Shown here in pieces: positions 1 to 11,221 of a stretch of DNA of 64,000 nucleotides. Position numbers and translations under genes: made by a program. This DNA comes from Saturnia japonica (taxonomy: Eukaryota > Arthropoda > Insecta > Lepidoptera > Saturniidae): NCBI GenBank assembly GCA_033032175.1, contig CM065322.1, forward strand, positions 4,278,001 through 4,342,000, written 5' to 3'. The stretch's first letter is position 1. Each line of letters opens with the position of its first letter. The notes beneath the pieces are model-generated. The model searched no databases and was not told the DNA's origin. It saw nothing but the letters and a program-made list of their open reading frames with translations.

Positions 1-536
1 TGTAAAAACTATTTTTTCAAATATGTTCCAGAGTTTACCAGAACGTTTGAACAAACACACAGGATCACCCCAGTGCATCGACCTAAAAATAATCCACTAT
101 TGAGCAAAAATTTTCCCTAAGGAAGGCATGGCCTATTTCGTCGCTACATCGGCTCTAACGTATTGGCGTATTCAATTCAAATGTCCTTGAAATCGAACAT
201 TCTCTTTTCCGCTACACGGGAAAACTGAGTATTAAAAGAATATTTTTCAAACGTTCTTTCAGGCTTTTTTATATTACTTTCCTGTGCCGTCTCTTGAAAG
301 AAAGAAAAGTCGATTAGGTACATAAAAATTACTAAATTTATGAGTATTACGGAAAATTCTTGGTATACATATATATAACGCTGCATCTGGTCGAATGATA
401 GATTTTATATACTATTTCTATAGTTTTTTATCCATTACCTAATACAGATTTATTTGAAGGACAATAGTTCTTGTTATATAAATATCATAGTGTGTGTATG
501 TTTGTGTGTGTTTTTTATATTACGACGATTGTGACA
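1..536. other. AT-rich sequence, nothing recognised
   Basis: No gene, RNA gene or repeat family shared with the rest of the window was recognised. The short open frame at 177-386 on the minus strand is low-complexity and has no recognisable motif. Confidence 0.5.
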
Positions 537-625
537 AACAAGTGATCGGCCGCCTGATGATAAGCGGTCATGGCAGCCTAAGGACGCTTGCAACACCAGA
601 AGCATCACTTGCGTATTGTCCCTTC
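537..625 (+). repeat. Fragment of interspersed repeat A (CCTGATGGTAAG-type)
   Basis: Holds GCCGCCTGATGATAAGCGG followed by a CATGGCAGCC-type stretch. The same order of words occurs at 803-1010 and 27140-27375, and reversed at 33670-33790. This core is common in lepidopteran genomes as I remember it, but I cannot assign a class. Confidence 0.5.
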
Positions 626-802
626 ATAATTCAATTCCATCGCGTATTGTTCATTCTTTATTAATCTATAATTAATTTTGTACCAACTATATATAGTTAT
701 TTATTATACTTTAAAGCTGTTGATTGTTTAAATAAATCATTACATATTATAAGAAGCAACTTCTTTGTCTGTCTGTTTCTTTATAGAGCAAATATTGCAA
801 AT

Positions 803-1010
803 ATGTTAAGGTCCGCCTGCTGGTAAGCTGCTACTAGCAGCGTAACCTATGTATGCTGATAATACCGTAGGTATTAACTGGCGTGTTGCAGCCTTGAAAC
901 CCCTGTCCTCAAAGAACTCTGAAAACCCTTTTCACTGCAGGAAAACAACTCTTGGTTATTTGGCTGTGTTTTTCTAAAAGATGGAGTAGCTATTCCAACG
1001 GTCGGACTGC
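803..1010 (+). repeat. Interspersed repeat A, longer copy
   Basis: Begins near GTCCGCCTGCTGGTAAG and runs through CCTTGAAACCCC, AACTCTGAAAACCC and GGTTATTTGGCTG to CCAACGGTCGGA. The same words appear in the same order at 27140-27375. The copies are clearly diverged, so these are old insertions. Class unknown. Confidence 0.55.
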
Positions 1011-1505
1011 TTCCAAAAAATTGTATATGTTTTTGCCCGTCACAATATGCAGACTTAGAGAGAGGGCTTGGGCTTTAAGTATTTTTCAATAGGATTCACA
1101 GATACTAAGAGAATACTACTTAATGGGATTTACACAAAATTACTTCTCCAAGTACATTTTATAAGCTGATTGACTATTTTTCGGTTAACTTGTAAAGCCT
1201 ATTTACCTCTGTTAATTTTCCATTTAACTTCATTATAACTTTATATACTACTATCATAAATTTTTCCACATATCCATAAACAATCATTTAGGTGGCAGGT
1301 GACGCTTGACTCTAATAACAATTAGCATTTTAAAGCTTATCAATGCGCCGAGGGATCCCTGAATCGATAAATGGTTTTCACACACCCGCGATATTTTTAA
1401 TGACCTATCCAACAATCTCTGAGCTGAGACGCGGACAGGCAGACTTGTTGACTTCGGAACCCTAAAAAAAGTTAATGTTTCATGAGTTTTACATTTTCTT
1501 TCCAT
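1011..1505. other. Unique-looking sequence, no gene recognised
   Basis: Left flank of the tandem duplication. The minus-strand open frame at 1284-1547 crosses the duplication breakpoint and has no recognisable domain, so it is not called. Confidence 0.45.
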
Positions 1506-1954
1506 TGATGGCGGTGAAGAAGAATTAGCGAAAAAACAAACCAACAATTCGCAACCTAAAATTCTTGTAATATGTCTTAGTTTTAACCTTTTCCAGTGTT
1601 ATTTTTCGGTAAATGTTTTGTAAATATGGTTATAATTAAATTTCATTTATGAACTATAATTGTGCAGTGTAAGTTAGAATGCACCCTGAACTGCGCAATG
1701 TCACGAAACCGCAAATTTAAATGACAATAAAGTTTGTGTCTGTCGCTCTTAATTGGCTCGCATCTATCTACACGCTGAGGCTCGCTCGCCTTAAACAATA
1801 GACATACAATTCAAGCTAAAATCAATGAGAATGATAAGCAGATATATTCATTTTATGAACTGCTTTATTGTTTTACAAAAACACAGAAAGAGCAGGGAAT
1901 AATCCGTTCAATTGCATTTACATAACAAAGAGTCAGTAAAATGTATTCACATTA

Positions 1955-2305
1955 TCTATATATTAATAAGTGAAGCAAAAGCTTTCGGTACCATTTTAAG
2001 CGTATTGCGTGCACGGAAGACAGTGAGATTTGGCATGGTTAAAGTTTATATGGAGAAGGAGTGCAGAAAGCTAAAATTTATCTATAATATCTGTTACTAA
2101 TATATTAAATTAATACAGCCAATCCTAACCCGACAAGTGCCATTGAACTTAGACCCCCCAAAATATTGACATTGTCACTCAACGATAAGTGACAGCAAGT
2201 GATGTAGATAATACTCATTGTTTATGAATACTGTAAATATCAAACAGAAAATAGTATATGATCAAAAAGTCGCAGGTTGATTTTCCAGCTTAGGTTGATC
2301 GCTAG
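1955..2305 (+). mobile_element. Helitron-like non-autonomous element (family 1), decayed
   Basis: Starts TCTATATATTAATAAGTGAAG after an A and ends GATCGCTAG before a T, the A^TC...CTAG^T arrangement of Helitrons. The body matches the better copy at 27573-27912. The hairpin expected just before the 3' end is degraded here. No coding capacity. Confidence 0.6.
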
Positions 2306-2501
2306 TTATTATTGACAGCTAACTTCATCATGTCGCATTCCCGTTGCATTAGCGAGCGCAGCTCTTAATTTTACTATCTACTAAACGCGCCAAAAGAAGT
2401 TGGTATAATAAAAAAACAAGCAATATCGCAAGTATAATTTTTCATAATTATCTCAAAATAACAAAAATCCCATTGCAGCATATTATAATAAAAACAAGAA
2501 C

Positions 2502-2615
2502 ATAACGGTGCACTCCCGCGCTAGTTCGTGCTTCAACCGATTGGTGAGTTTTCGACTCTTGCGCAAGATCCACTCAGCGTGACTTAGATGCGGTGTGAAC
2601 TAGCGCTACTGTTAT
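2502..2615. repeat. Small inverted-repeat (MITE-like) element
   Basis: A perfect 10-bp inverted pair, GCGCTAGTTC at 2518-2527 and GAACTAGCGC at 2597-2606, lies inside an outer TAAC/GTTA pair. Total span is about 114 bp. It is duplicated in copy 2 near 5687-5800. No other copies were seen, so calling it mobile is inference. Confidence 0.4.
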
Positions 2616-3054
2616 TAAGTTATCTATAAAAATAGTAAAATTCTTATTACAAACTCGTTTTTATTCCCATTAATGTATTTGGTTTATTCCATTTTTATGT
2701 GGGATTCAAAAATCTGGAACGTCATTCTAATTTAGTTCGAACTAATGTTATCTTTGTTAACATTATTGCTACTTTGTCAAATAACTTACGATTTAACTGT
2801 TTTATATTCTTGATTATCTGTATTATTAAAGCCTGTATTTATGGAAAATTTATTAATAATGAAATATTATATGACAATGAAAAGCTTGCTTTATTTCTAA
2901 TATATTAGGTACCTGTATTCAGAGTGTACGTCAAAAGTAAGTGTATTTCTTTTTTATTTGGTTTGATAAATTTTATTTCAGACTGACAAGTTGTCTCCTT
3001 TACATATGATAGGATTCTTTAGAACAGGATATTTATATGAATACTTATATTCAT

Positions 3055-3362
3055 ACTAGCTGGTACCCGCGAACTTTGTTAGCGTATTATTAGATACAAC
3101 CGAGTGATCCCGAAAAGCAAGAAATTAAACGAAAATCAGCTTTTTGAGGACTGATCGCTGAACACGATAAACTGAAAGTAAATTAAAAAAAAATGGAAAT
3201 AAATTCTAGATAGGGACACCCTTATCACCTAGCGGTATAAAATGTGCTTTACGACCTATTCTCATACCTACCGAATATACATAAAAAAAACATAAAAATC
3301 GGTCTAACTGTTTCAGAGGAGTGGACCCCAAATACCGTGACACGAGATATTTCTATATAAGA
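3055..3362 (-). repeat. Helitron/Lep1-like fragment (family 2)
   Basis: Read on the plus strand it begins ACTAGCTGGTACCCGCG and ends near GACACGAGATATTTCTATAT, with a CTAACTGTTTCAGAGGAG block in between. That layout is typical, as I remember, of a very common lepidopteran repeat whose 3' end is CGCGGGCAACAGCTAGT on the opposite strand. A related piece is at 61150-61310. Confidence 0.5.
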
Positions 3363-4239
3363 TAAATATTACTTGTCCGCGATTAATATGCAGCTATGAT
3401 TTCATTTTGTATCATATAGTAAATTTATTTTTATCATAATTTCTGAAAATGTAATTGATAAATTTTATAACATATTAGTTGGGGATTGACGTATACTTCT
3501 AGTATGCAAAATTTAAAAACATTGGTCAGATCGTGTTCGAGTTAAATTCAGAAACACAGATAGGCAAACTTTGTAAGTTGTATATTTGAGTAGCTTTTAT
3601 AATTTGAGTACTTCAGGGTGGTAGCTAGCCAGGCGGGTATCACAAAATACCTTACCACTATGTAGAATTTGGCCTGAGATTTTCCTAAGTAAATTTTACC
3701 GTGTCCTATTTGATTGATGTAGGCGTTACTTTGTAGAAATACATCGTAATGACTTTATCTAAATTTTATTTGCTACTCTCTCATGAAAAGGTAAACGGTA
3801 ACGGTAAACTATTAGTTTCAGATACATCTCAACAATTAATAACAAAAGTTTTTTGTTGAACAAAGACGAAACAACCGTTCATCTTTTCAGGCAGAAGTAG
3901 CAAAGAAAATTTGGATAAAGTACGTACCGTATTCTGTTAAAAGTAAATATATATATTCCATTTTACGAGGCATTCAAGTGTACCTGATGTCACTTACTTA
4001 ATACATAGATATCTTTAAGACTATAAGCTCGTGGGTGTCTTGAGAGGTCACAAACTGTGTAGTATCGATAGAAACGACTTTTATGGTGTTTGTATAGTGT
4101 GACGGGGTATTAAAGAGAAACATTGTCGTCGTTATCATATATGATTTGGTCAAATCATAAGTTAAGTTATTTGGGAACTTATTAACATTTAGAGCAAACT
4201 TAAATTTTTACTTTAAATATAATGATATACAATGAGACA

Positions 4240-4445
4240 AAAACAATTTCGTTGGCCGCTATTAATGTAGCCCAGTAGATAGACGTGAGTTAGAATATTT
4301 GGAATGAGCCAGACCTTTCGGTGAAGGAAAACATCGCGATGAAACTATAGCACGGCGGTAGGGCATTTTATGATGTACATCTGGCTAGCTGCCACCATCA
4401 AGTTGAAAAGCTTTCGCTTAGCACCTATAAGTGTATTCCGGCAGC
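4240..4445 (+). repeat. Degenerate SINE-like sequence
   Basis: Contains CGGTGAAGGAAAACATCG, GATGAAACTATAGCACGG and, later, CATCAAGTTGAAAAGC. The same words flank the LINE insertion at 39940-40037 and 41347-41430, and part of the pattern recurs in the minus-strand SINE at 16571-16870. The tRNA-like head is poorly kept. Confidence 0.4.
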
Positions 4446-5138
4446 TGCACTTGAGAGCCAGTGCTCCCAAAAACTGAGATTGTGATCAAAAGCTAAAAAT
4501 CTATATAAATAATTAGTTCCCTCGTATTTTCTCAAATCATTAAAAAGAAACGCGGTATATACAAATGCAACATTTTGCATTAGAGCAAATATTTTTATAC
4601 CAAACTACTGTTTTTAACTGACTTCAACAAAAGACGGAATTACAATTAATTTACTCAATTCGAATGTATATTTTTTATGGATAATCAGCTGATGGCGGTG
4701 AAGAAGAATTAGCGAAAAAAAAAACCAACAATTCGCAACCTAAAATTCTTGTAATATGTCTTAGTTTTAACCTTTTCCAGTGTTATTTTTCGGTAAATGT
4801 TTTGTAAATATGGTTATAATTAAATTTCATTTATGAACTATAATTGTGCAGTGTAAGTTAGAATGCACCCTGAACTGCGCAATGTCACGAAACCGCAAAT
4901 TTAAATGACAACAAAGTTTGTGTCTGTCGCTCTTAATTGGCTCGCATCTATCTACACGCTGAGGCTCGCTCGCCTTAAACAATAGACATACAATTCAAGC
5001 TAAAATCAATGAGAATGATAAGCAGATATATTCATTTTATGAACTGCTTTATTGTTTTACAAAAACACAGAAAGAGCAGGGAATAATCCGTTCAATTGCA
5101 TTTACATAACAAAGAGTCAGTAAAATGTATTCACATTA

Positions 5139-5490
5139 TCTATATATTAATAAGTGAAGCAAAAGCTTTCGGTACCATTTTAAGCGTATTGCGTGCACGG
5201 AAGACTGTGAGATTTGGCATGGTTAAAGTTTATATGGAGAAGGAGTGCAGAAAGCTAAAATTTATCTATAATATCTGTTACTAATATATTAAATTAATAC
5301 AGCCAATCCTAACCCGACAAGTGCCATTGAACTTAGACCCCCCAAAATATTGACATTGTCACTCAACGATAAGTGACAGCAAGTGATGTAGATAATACTC
5401 ATTGTTTATGAATACTGTAAATATCAAACAGAAAATAGTATATGATCAAAAAGTCGCAGGTTGATTTTCCAGCTTAGGGGTGATCGCTAG
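5139..5490 (+). mobile_element. Helitron-like element (family 1), duplicate of 1955-2305
   Basis: Carried along by the tandem duplication, so it is not an independent insertion. TC start at 5139, CTAG end at 5490. Confidence 0.6.
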
Positions 5491-6239
5491 TTATTATTGA
5501 CAGCTAACTTCATCATGTCGCATTCCCGTTGCATTAGCGAGCGCAGCTCTTAATTTTACTACCTACTAAAGGTGCCAAAAGAAGTTGGTATAATAAAAAA
5601 ACAAGCAATATCGCAAGTATAATTTTTCATAATTATCTCACAATAACAAAAATCCCATTGCAGCATATTATAATAAAAACAAGAACATAACGGTGCACTC
5701 CCGCGCTAGTTCGTGCTTCAACCGATTGGTGAGTTTTCGACTCTTGCGCAAGATCCACTCAGCGTGACTTAGATGCGGTGTGAACTAGCGCTACTGTTAT
5801 TAAGTTATCTATAAAAATAGTAAAATTCTTATTACAAACTCGTTTTTATTCCCATTAATGTATTTAGTTTATTCCATTTTTATGTGGGATTCAAAAATCT
5901 GGAACGTCATTCTAATTTAGTTCGAACTAATGTTATCTTTGTTAACATTATTGCTACTTTGTCAAATAACTTACGATTTAACTGTTTTATATTCTTGATT
6001 ATCTGTATTATTAAAGCCTGTATTTATGGCAAATTTATTAATAATGAAATATTATATGACAATGAAAAGCTTGCTTAATTTCTAATATATTAGGTACCTG
6101 TATTCAGAGTGTACGTCAAAAGTAAGTGTATTTCTTTTTTATTTGGTTTGATAAATTTTATTTCAGACTGACAAGTCGTCTCCTTTAGATAGGATAGGAT
6201 TCTTTAGAACAGGATATTTATATGAATACTTATATTCAT

Positions 6240-6559
6240 ACTAGCTGGTACCCGCAACTTTGTTAGCGCATTATTAGATACAACCGAGTGATCCCGGAAA
6301 GCAAGAAATTAAACGAAAATCAGCGATAGGCTTATCACTTCTTGAAGACTGATCGCTGAACACGATAAACTGAAAGTAAATTAAAAAAAAATGGAAATAA
6401 ATTCTAGATAGGGACACCCTTATCACCTAGCGGTATAAAATATGCTTTACGACCTATTCTCATACCTACCGAATATACATAAAAAAAACATAAAAATCGG
6501 TCTAACTGTTTCAGAGGAGTGGACCCCAAATACCGTGACACGAGATATTTCTATATAAG
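6240..6559 (-). repeat. Helitron/Lep1-like fragment (family 2), duplicate
   Basis: Second-copy equivalent of 3055-3362, slightly longer because of the small insertion near 6330. Confidence 0.5.
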
Positions 6560-7439
6560 ATAAATATTACTTGTCCGCGATTAATATGCAGCTATGATTT
6601 CATTTTGTATCATATAGTAAATTTATTTTTATCATAATTTCTGAAAATGTAATTGATAAATTTTATAACATATTAGTTGGGGATTGACGTATACTTCTAG
6701 TATGCAAAATTTAAAAACATTGGTCAGATCGTGTTCGAGTTAAATTCAGAAACACAGATAGGCAAACTTTGTAAGTTTTATATTTGAGTAGCTTTTATAA
6801 TTTGAGTACTTCAGGGTGGTAGCTAGCCAGGCGGGTATCACAAAATACCTTACCACTATGTAGAATTTGGCCTGAGATTTGCCTAAGTAAATTTTACCGT
6901 GTCCTATTTGATTGATGTAGGCGTTACTTTGTAGAAATACATCGTAATGACTTTATCTAAATTTTATTTGCTACTTTCTCATGAAAAGGTAAACGGTAAC
7001 GGTAAACCATTAGTTTCAGATACATCTCAACAATTAATAACAAAAGTTTTTTGTTGAACAAAGACGAAACAACCGTTCATCTCTTCAGGCAAAAGTAGCA
7101 AAGAAAATTTGGATAAAGTACGTACCGTATTCTGTTAAAAGTACATATATATTCCATTTTACGAGGCATTCAAGTGTACCTGATGTCACTTACTTAATAC
7201 ATAGATATCTTTAAGACTATAAGCTCGTGGGTGTCTTGAGAGGTCACAAACTGTGTAGTATCGATAGAAACGACTTTTATGGTGTTTGTATAGTGTGACG
7301 GGGTATTAAAGAGAAACATTGTCGTCGTTATCATATATGATTTGGTCAAATCATAAGTTAAGTTATTTGGGAACTTATTAACATTTAGAGCAAACTTAAA
7401 TTTTTACTTTAAATATAATGATATACAATGAGACAAAAA

Positions 7440-7637
7440 CAATTTCGTTGGCCGCTATTAATGTAGCCCAGTAGATAGACGTGAGTTAGAATATTTGGAA
7501 TGAGCCAGACCTTTCGGTGAAGGAAAACATCGCGATGAAACTATAGCACGGCGGTAGGGCATTTTATGATGTACATCTGGCTAGCTGCCACCATCAAGTT
7601 GAAAAGCTTTCGCTTAGCACCTATAAGTGTATTCCGG
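7440..7637 (+). repeat. Degenerate SINE-like sequence, duplicate
   Basis: Second-copy equivalent of 4240-4445, carried by the tandem duplication. Confidence 0.4.
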
Positions 7638-7798
7638 CAGCTGCACTTGAGAGCCAGTGCTCCCAAAAACTGAGATTGTGATCAAAAGCTAAAAATCTAA
7701 ATAAATAATTAGTTCCCTCGTATTTTCTCAAATCATTAAAAAGAAACGCGGTATATACAAATGCAACATTTTGCATTAGAGCAAATATTTTTATACCA

Positions 7799-8060
7799 AA
7801 CTACTGTTTTTAACTGACTTCAACAAAAGACGGAATTACAATTAATTTACTCAATTCGAATGTATATTTTTTATGGATAATCAGCCATAACTTCTTTGTT
7901 TATGAACCGATCTTAATGATTCTTTTCTTGTTGGATATACTTCACGGGTGGTCTGATTTTAATTTCATTGGCATTGACCTTCAACTTCGAAGATACACTA
8001 AAAACTCTTAAAAATCATTGAAGTAGTTTATCTTTTTTCGTTAAAAATTGTCTTGTGTTA
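7799..8060 (+). repeat. Interspersed repeat D
   Basis: Runs from TTTTTAACTGACTTCAACAA through ATAACTTCTTTGTTTATGAA and ACCTTCAACTTCGAAG to a TTTTTTCGTTAAAAATTG tail. Independent diverged copies lie at 17417-17585 (minus), 28095-28345 (plus) and 55150-55320 (plus). A truncated start also lies at 4615-4689, the end of duplication copy 1. All copies share the order GACTTCAA..AAGACGG, CATAACTTCTT, CTTCGAAGATACAC, TTTTTGTTAAAAA. Class not determined. Confidence 0.6.
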
Positions 8061-8408
8061 CATAAGTACACACAAATTGGTTTTTACGAACTATCGGTTG
8101 AAAGATTGAATTACTCTTTGTATAATTTCGTACACATAAACCATCAAATTTTACATTTTTCTATACCTTAAATTATAATATGGGTACAGCGGGTATATTT
8201 TTCATAAAAATCATGTAGAAAATGTACTGAAAGCTAAAAACTCGTTTCAATGTAAAAATTTCATTACACGATCCTAATCCGAAGCTTTTGGACGTGACTC
8301 GAAGCTTCAAAGTGGTAAGAGCAAAACGAGTACTATTTGTTTCTTGATTCTAAATCATTTACGAATATGAATAAAATCTTTCGATAATGTACAAAATAAT
8401 TTACTACT

Positions 8409-8669
8409 CTACCACCGTTTCTCCAAACAGAGCGTGCCACCGCCGACGTCCGCGTAACCACCGTTCTCTCCGTAGAGGACGGGTGGTCCACTTCGCTCCC
8501 GCACACCCGCCACGTCCGCCCTCTTCAGCGGAACCCCAAGCCTAGGTCCGTTTCTCAGTGTGAAGCCCTTGTGTCTGGCAGCCGCCCGCGCGATACAAGT
8601 GACACTATACGTGCAACACTTAGCTACCCACAAACAAACATAACACACATATGGTACATACGTAAACAC
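8409..8669 (-). CDS. Possible terminal coding exon, unidentified protein
   Basis: An 86-codon minus-strand frame ends in TAG in a block much richer in GC than its surroundings. The last 50 or so residues are rich in glycine, proline and charge and low in bias, unlike the Leu/Ile/Tyr/Lys-heavy chance frames elsewhere: GVPLKRADVAGVRERSGPPV, then YGENGGYADVGGGT and a LEKRW end. The start is probably not the ATG at 8669. A T-rich tract ending TTTGTGGGTAG upstream could be a splice acceptor, followed by AKCCTYSVTCIARAAARHKG, which looks like residues next to a membrane segment. I do not recognise the protein. No clear AATAAA signal follows. It could be the last exon of a host gene running leftwards, an old retrocopy, or chance in GC-rich DNA. 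Confidence 0.35.
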   Translation of the reverse strand: MFTYVPYVCYVCLWVAKCCTYSVTCIARAAARHKGFTLRNGPRLGVPLKRADVAGVRERSGPPVLYGENGGYADVGGGTLCLEKRW

Positions 8670-8861
8670 CTCACTGGTACATAGGTTCTGTAAAGAACCT
8701 TTTTTTTTTTGCGCTAGTTAATGTAGAAAAACTTTTCTGATCACTAAATACACAGGAGGAAGGGAACATGCATATGAGTAGGTATATGTTAGTTAGCTCG
8801 AATTAACGAATAGGGAATTAGTCAGATAGCGACTTATTTGCAATCGCGACAACCGCCCAAG

Positions 8862-9006
8862 CTGAGGTCCGGCCACTTTGGCACCCTTGTGCGCGAGTTG
8901 TCCAAAACTTTCGCGGCTGGGTGCCCTAAGCGCTCGCCCCCCAGTCCGGAGAAACTGTAAAAGCCGTCAGAGGCTAACAGTATAGTCAGATCAAAAAAAA
9001 AAAAAA
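8862..9006 (+). mobile_element. Poly(A)-tailed retroelement fragment (family P), copy 1
   Basis: Contains GTCCAAAACTTTCGCGGCTG, then AAGCGCTCGCCCCCCAGTCC, GTAAAAGCCGTCAGAGGC and TAACAGTATAGTCAG, ending in a run of 14 A. Two minus-strand copies (25236-25358 and 29311-29438) have the same words in reverse and clear target duplications. The left end of this copy is uncertain. Confidence 0.6.
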
Positions 9007-9213
9007 CAGAATTACCACTATCGACGGCCTTTCAAAAACTTTGTTATTTTGTCTCCCATCATTGACCATTGTTTCTTACCTGCAAAAAATAAAAAATATT
9101 TTCTTTAGATTGATATCTTTCAGTTTTCCTTGAGTTTATGATAATATTTTAGTAAATTAAAACTATTTATAAGTCATGTTATAATTCTCCCATTTTTGTT
9201 GGATATATTTTAA

Positions 9214-9620
9214 TCTACATTAATAAATCTGTAGTTTTTTTTGTCTGTACATAATATATTTTTTTTAATTATTTCTTTATAAACCGCCTAAATAGATACC
9301 GATCACCAATTCACGAACATGACATTTGTTTATTTATTTGTCTGTCTATTGGTATGTTTGTATTTAAAACAGATTGAATGATTTTTATGAAATTTGTACA
9401 AGGGATGCTTATGTAATTGCACAAACAGCTTTGCGAGTTGGTTTTCTAACATTGAACAGGTTGTGTTAACATTATCTTTCTCTCCCAATACCTTTTTACT
9501 CGATTGCGCAAAAAGAGAGTTAGTTATGTTTTTCGAACGTATGTATGTAAGTCTATATCTTTGGCACGCTCTGTATCCTAAATGGCTTAATGGATTTTAG
9601 CATGAGAGATGTCGTTAGAT
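9214..9620 (+). repeat. Helitron-like 5' end followed by repeat I
   Basis: Starts TCTACATTAATAAATCTGTAG, the same kind of start as the longer element at 46200-46737. From about 9486 it holds GAGAGTTAGTTATGTTTTTC, TCTTTGGCACGCTCTG and TTAGATTCGTCTTAAT, which recur reversed at 37410-37560. No clear 3' end. The plus-strand frame 9394-9600 runs across this repeat and is not called. Confidence 0.45.
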
Positions 9621-9703
9621 TCGTCTTAATTGTAGAAGTGACATAGCTTATACAATATTTACGTACGACTTCTGGGAATCAAATAAAAAGCAAAAATAAA
9701 CTA

Positions 9704-9930
9704 TCTCATTAGCCTAGTCGTCGTAAGCGCAACTGCTATGCTTGAGCTCCTGGGTTCGGTTCCCAGATCAAGCAGAGTGAAATTCTTCTTCTATGAAATT
9801 CTCAGTGGCAGCTCGGAGTTTGGTTTTGTGCCCTATCAATCGCAAGGCTCGCCCCTATTACATGTGACTTACAGCGTACTCGGCGAACTGTGGGTGTACA
9901 TTAGTAGTAATACAGGCGTGATGGTATATT
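9704..9930 (+). mobile_element. tRNA-derived SINE (family S1), copy 1
   Basis: Begins CTCATTAGCCTAGTCGTCG (A-box-like) and has GGGTTCGGTTCCCAGATCAA, a good polymerase III B box, 35-50 bp later. The body reads CTATGAAATTCTCAGTGGC, AAGGCTCGCCCCTATTACAT, CGGCGAACTGTGGGTGTACA and ends near ACAGGCGTGATGGTATATTA. The three other copies share this layout. The stretch CACCTCTGCCTAACCCTTCGG present in the others is missing here. No protein is encoded. Confidence 0.8.
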
Positions 9931-10078
9931 ACAAAGATATATTTTTTTAGTCGTGTTTTTGTTGCAGTCGAGTTTTTTTATTTGTTTTTTAATCATTTAG
10001 CTTGTTTTATAATAGCGCGGTAAAATTACGCGACTGTTCCTGACTAAGTACAATCCAAAAAGATAGGCGACCACTAAT

Positions 10079-10307
10079 GGCCGTTTCCAATAACATATCT
10101 GAGTTTATTATCCTCGATTAGTATTATTAATCAAAGACAGATATCGGCGTCCCTCTTATCTAAAAAAGTTATAGGATATGGAATATATATTATGTAGATA
10201 CGAAAAACTATCCATTGATAGGTTATTAAAAAATGTAAGGACAAAATATTATATTTGTCTATCTTTAGTTACTGAAACAACGGATAGATAGATTATTGAA
10301 AACGGCC
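10079..10307 (+). mobile_element. MITE with GGCCGTTTTCAATAA ends, copy 1
   Basis: Left end GGCCGTTTCCAATAACATAT, right end GATTATTGAAAACGGCC, making about 15-bp terminal inverted repeats around a 229-bp non-coding body. A diverged, oppositely oriented copy is at 34735-34985. The shared interior includes GATATCGGCGTCCCTCTTA, ATAGGATATGGA and ACTATCCATTGATAGGTTAT. No clear target duplication. Superfamily not determined. Confidence 0.7.
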
Positions 10308-10317
10308 GCAAAAGATA

Positions 10318-10950
10318 AACAATCTATCTCCGGTCGTCGCTGTCATGCCTCTTGTCACCTGGATATGTTCTCGTTGATCCCAAAACGTAGCAAACCAAAA
10401 GAGAGTCACTGTGAGCACTTATCGCTTTGTTTTATTTTATTTTATTAAGCTACCAACAAGAGACACTTCATTAAAATTAAAAATACAACACATGCTTCAA
10501 TTAGAATATAAGTGTTGCCTTAATTAAAGGTTGCTCTGACATGCAGAAAATGAATAGTGGAAATAAGTTTAAATTTAAATAAAATCAAGATAATATAAAT
10601 AAATAACCTAGATACTTAGTCACTACACACGTGTTTCAAAACATTGTCTCTGTAGCACTTGTAACTTTGGCCAAATATGTCTATGTTGGGTTCCTTGCTT
10701 ATGCTATTCTATTGTTTTTAGATTCTATTTACGCAGGAAAAGTGCCCTAAATTACTTTTAAAGGTTTTTTAGGTGTAAGTGGTACATATGACTATTTTAA
10801 CCGCGATCTAATCCGATTTAGATCCTTATCACCGCGCTTGGTTACTGGATATACACCGTGTGATCTCGGAATACGAACCGCTTACACGTGCCTCTATGGC
10901 GGGTTCTATATCTGGTGCCTGGTGGTCACGATCCTGTACTCATATTTCAC
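10318..10950 (+). repeat. Interspersed repeat C, interrupted copy
   Basis: The left part (GGTCGTCGCTGTCATGCCT .. AGAGTCACTGTGAGCACTTA) and the right part (TTAGATCCTTATCACCGCG .. GATCTCGGAATACGAACC) match the continuous copy at 11800-12070. Between them, about 10432-10795, is extra sequence that begins TTTTATTTTATTTTATT and is AT-rich. This probably reflects insertion of another element, perhaps a minus-strand retrocopy with an (AAAAT)n tail. Confidence 0.5.
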
Positions 10951-10960
10951 TCGAAATATC

Positions 10961-11221
10961 ATTTTCATATACAATCTTTCCAAATAGCAATCGAGTTGTA
11001 AATAAAAGTGAGTAAAACCATTAGTAACGCTCTTTGCCCCTTTCGTTGAAACCCTGAGAAATTAAATTAATTGTGAGTGTATTTAAGGGTGGATTCATAA
11101 AGGGTAATGTGAATATGTCGTTTGTAATACGAGTAACACACTGAAGAACTGATTTCACTTGAAAATTATATAAAAACGAATGAATTAGAATTTATAAGCT
11201 ATTTAACGATTAGTTTTGTAT
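10961..11221. other. AT-rich sequence, nothing recognised
   Basis: No motif or shared repeat seen. Confidence 0.4.

Larger units (their letters stand above)
1506..4689 (+). repeat. Tandem segmental duplication, copy 1
   Basis: First of two head-to-tail copies of a unit of about 3.19 kb. The unit begins TGATGGCGGTGAAGAAG and ends TTATGGATAATCAGC, where copy 2 starts directly. By eye the copies differ by about 30 single-base changes plus a few small indels, around 1%. The unit holds no convincing gene. It contains older repeats: a Helitron-like piece (1955-2305), a small inverted-repeat element (2502-2615), a Helitron/Lep1-like fragment (3055-3362), SINE-like sequence (4240-4445) and the start of repeat D. 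The short frames inside (1912-2100, 2699-2908) simply recur in copy 2. An uncollapsed second haplotype in the assembly could give the same picture. Confidence 0.9.
4690..7885 (+). repeat. Tandem segmental duplication, copy 2
   Basis: Second copy of the 3.19 kb unit, offset 3184 bp at its start. The clearest difference from copy 1 is about a dozen extra bases near 6325-6345 (around GATAGGCTTATCAC). It also has single-base changes, such as CTTAGGGGTGATC against CTTAGGTTGATC. The junction with copy 1 shows no long shared sequence between the two breakpoints, which favours a non-homologous origin. Copy 2 runs on into a complete repeat D, whereas copy 1 is cut off inside it. Confidence 0.9.

Noticed and set aside
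1912..5284. Two identical 62-codon frames (1912-2100 and 5096-5284) as a duplicated gene
   Set aside because: They are identical only because the whole 3.19 kb segment is duplicated, and both lie over the Helitron-like repeat. No domain or conserved start context.
2699..6078. Pair of 64-69 codon frames in the duplication as small membrane proteins
   Set aside because: Ile/Phe/Asn-rich composition is what AT-rich DNA gives. The second copy already has a different stop, and no motif is visible.
8801..8825. Target duplication for family P copy 1 (GAATTA words upstream)
   Set aside because: The word is short and occurs twice nearby, so the left boundary of that copy cannot be fixed.
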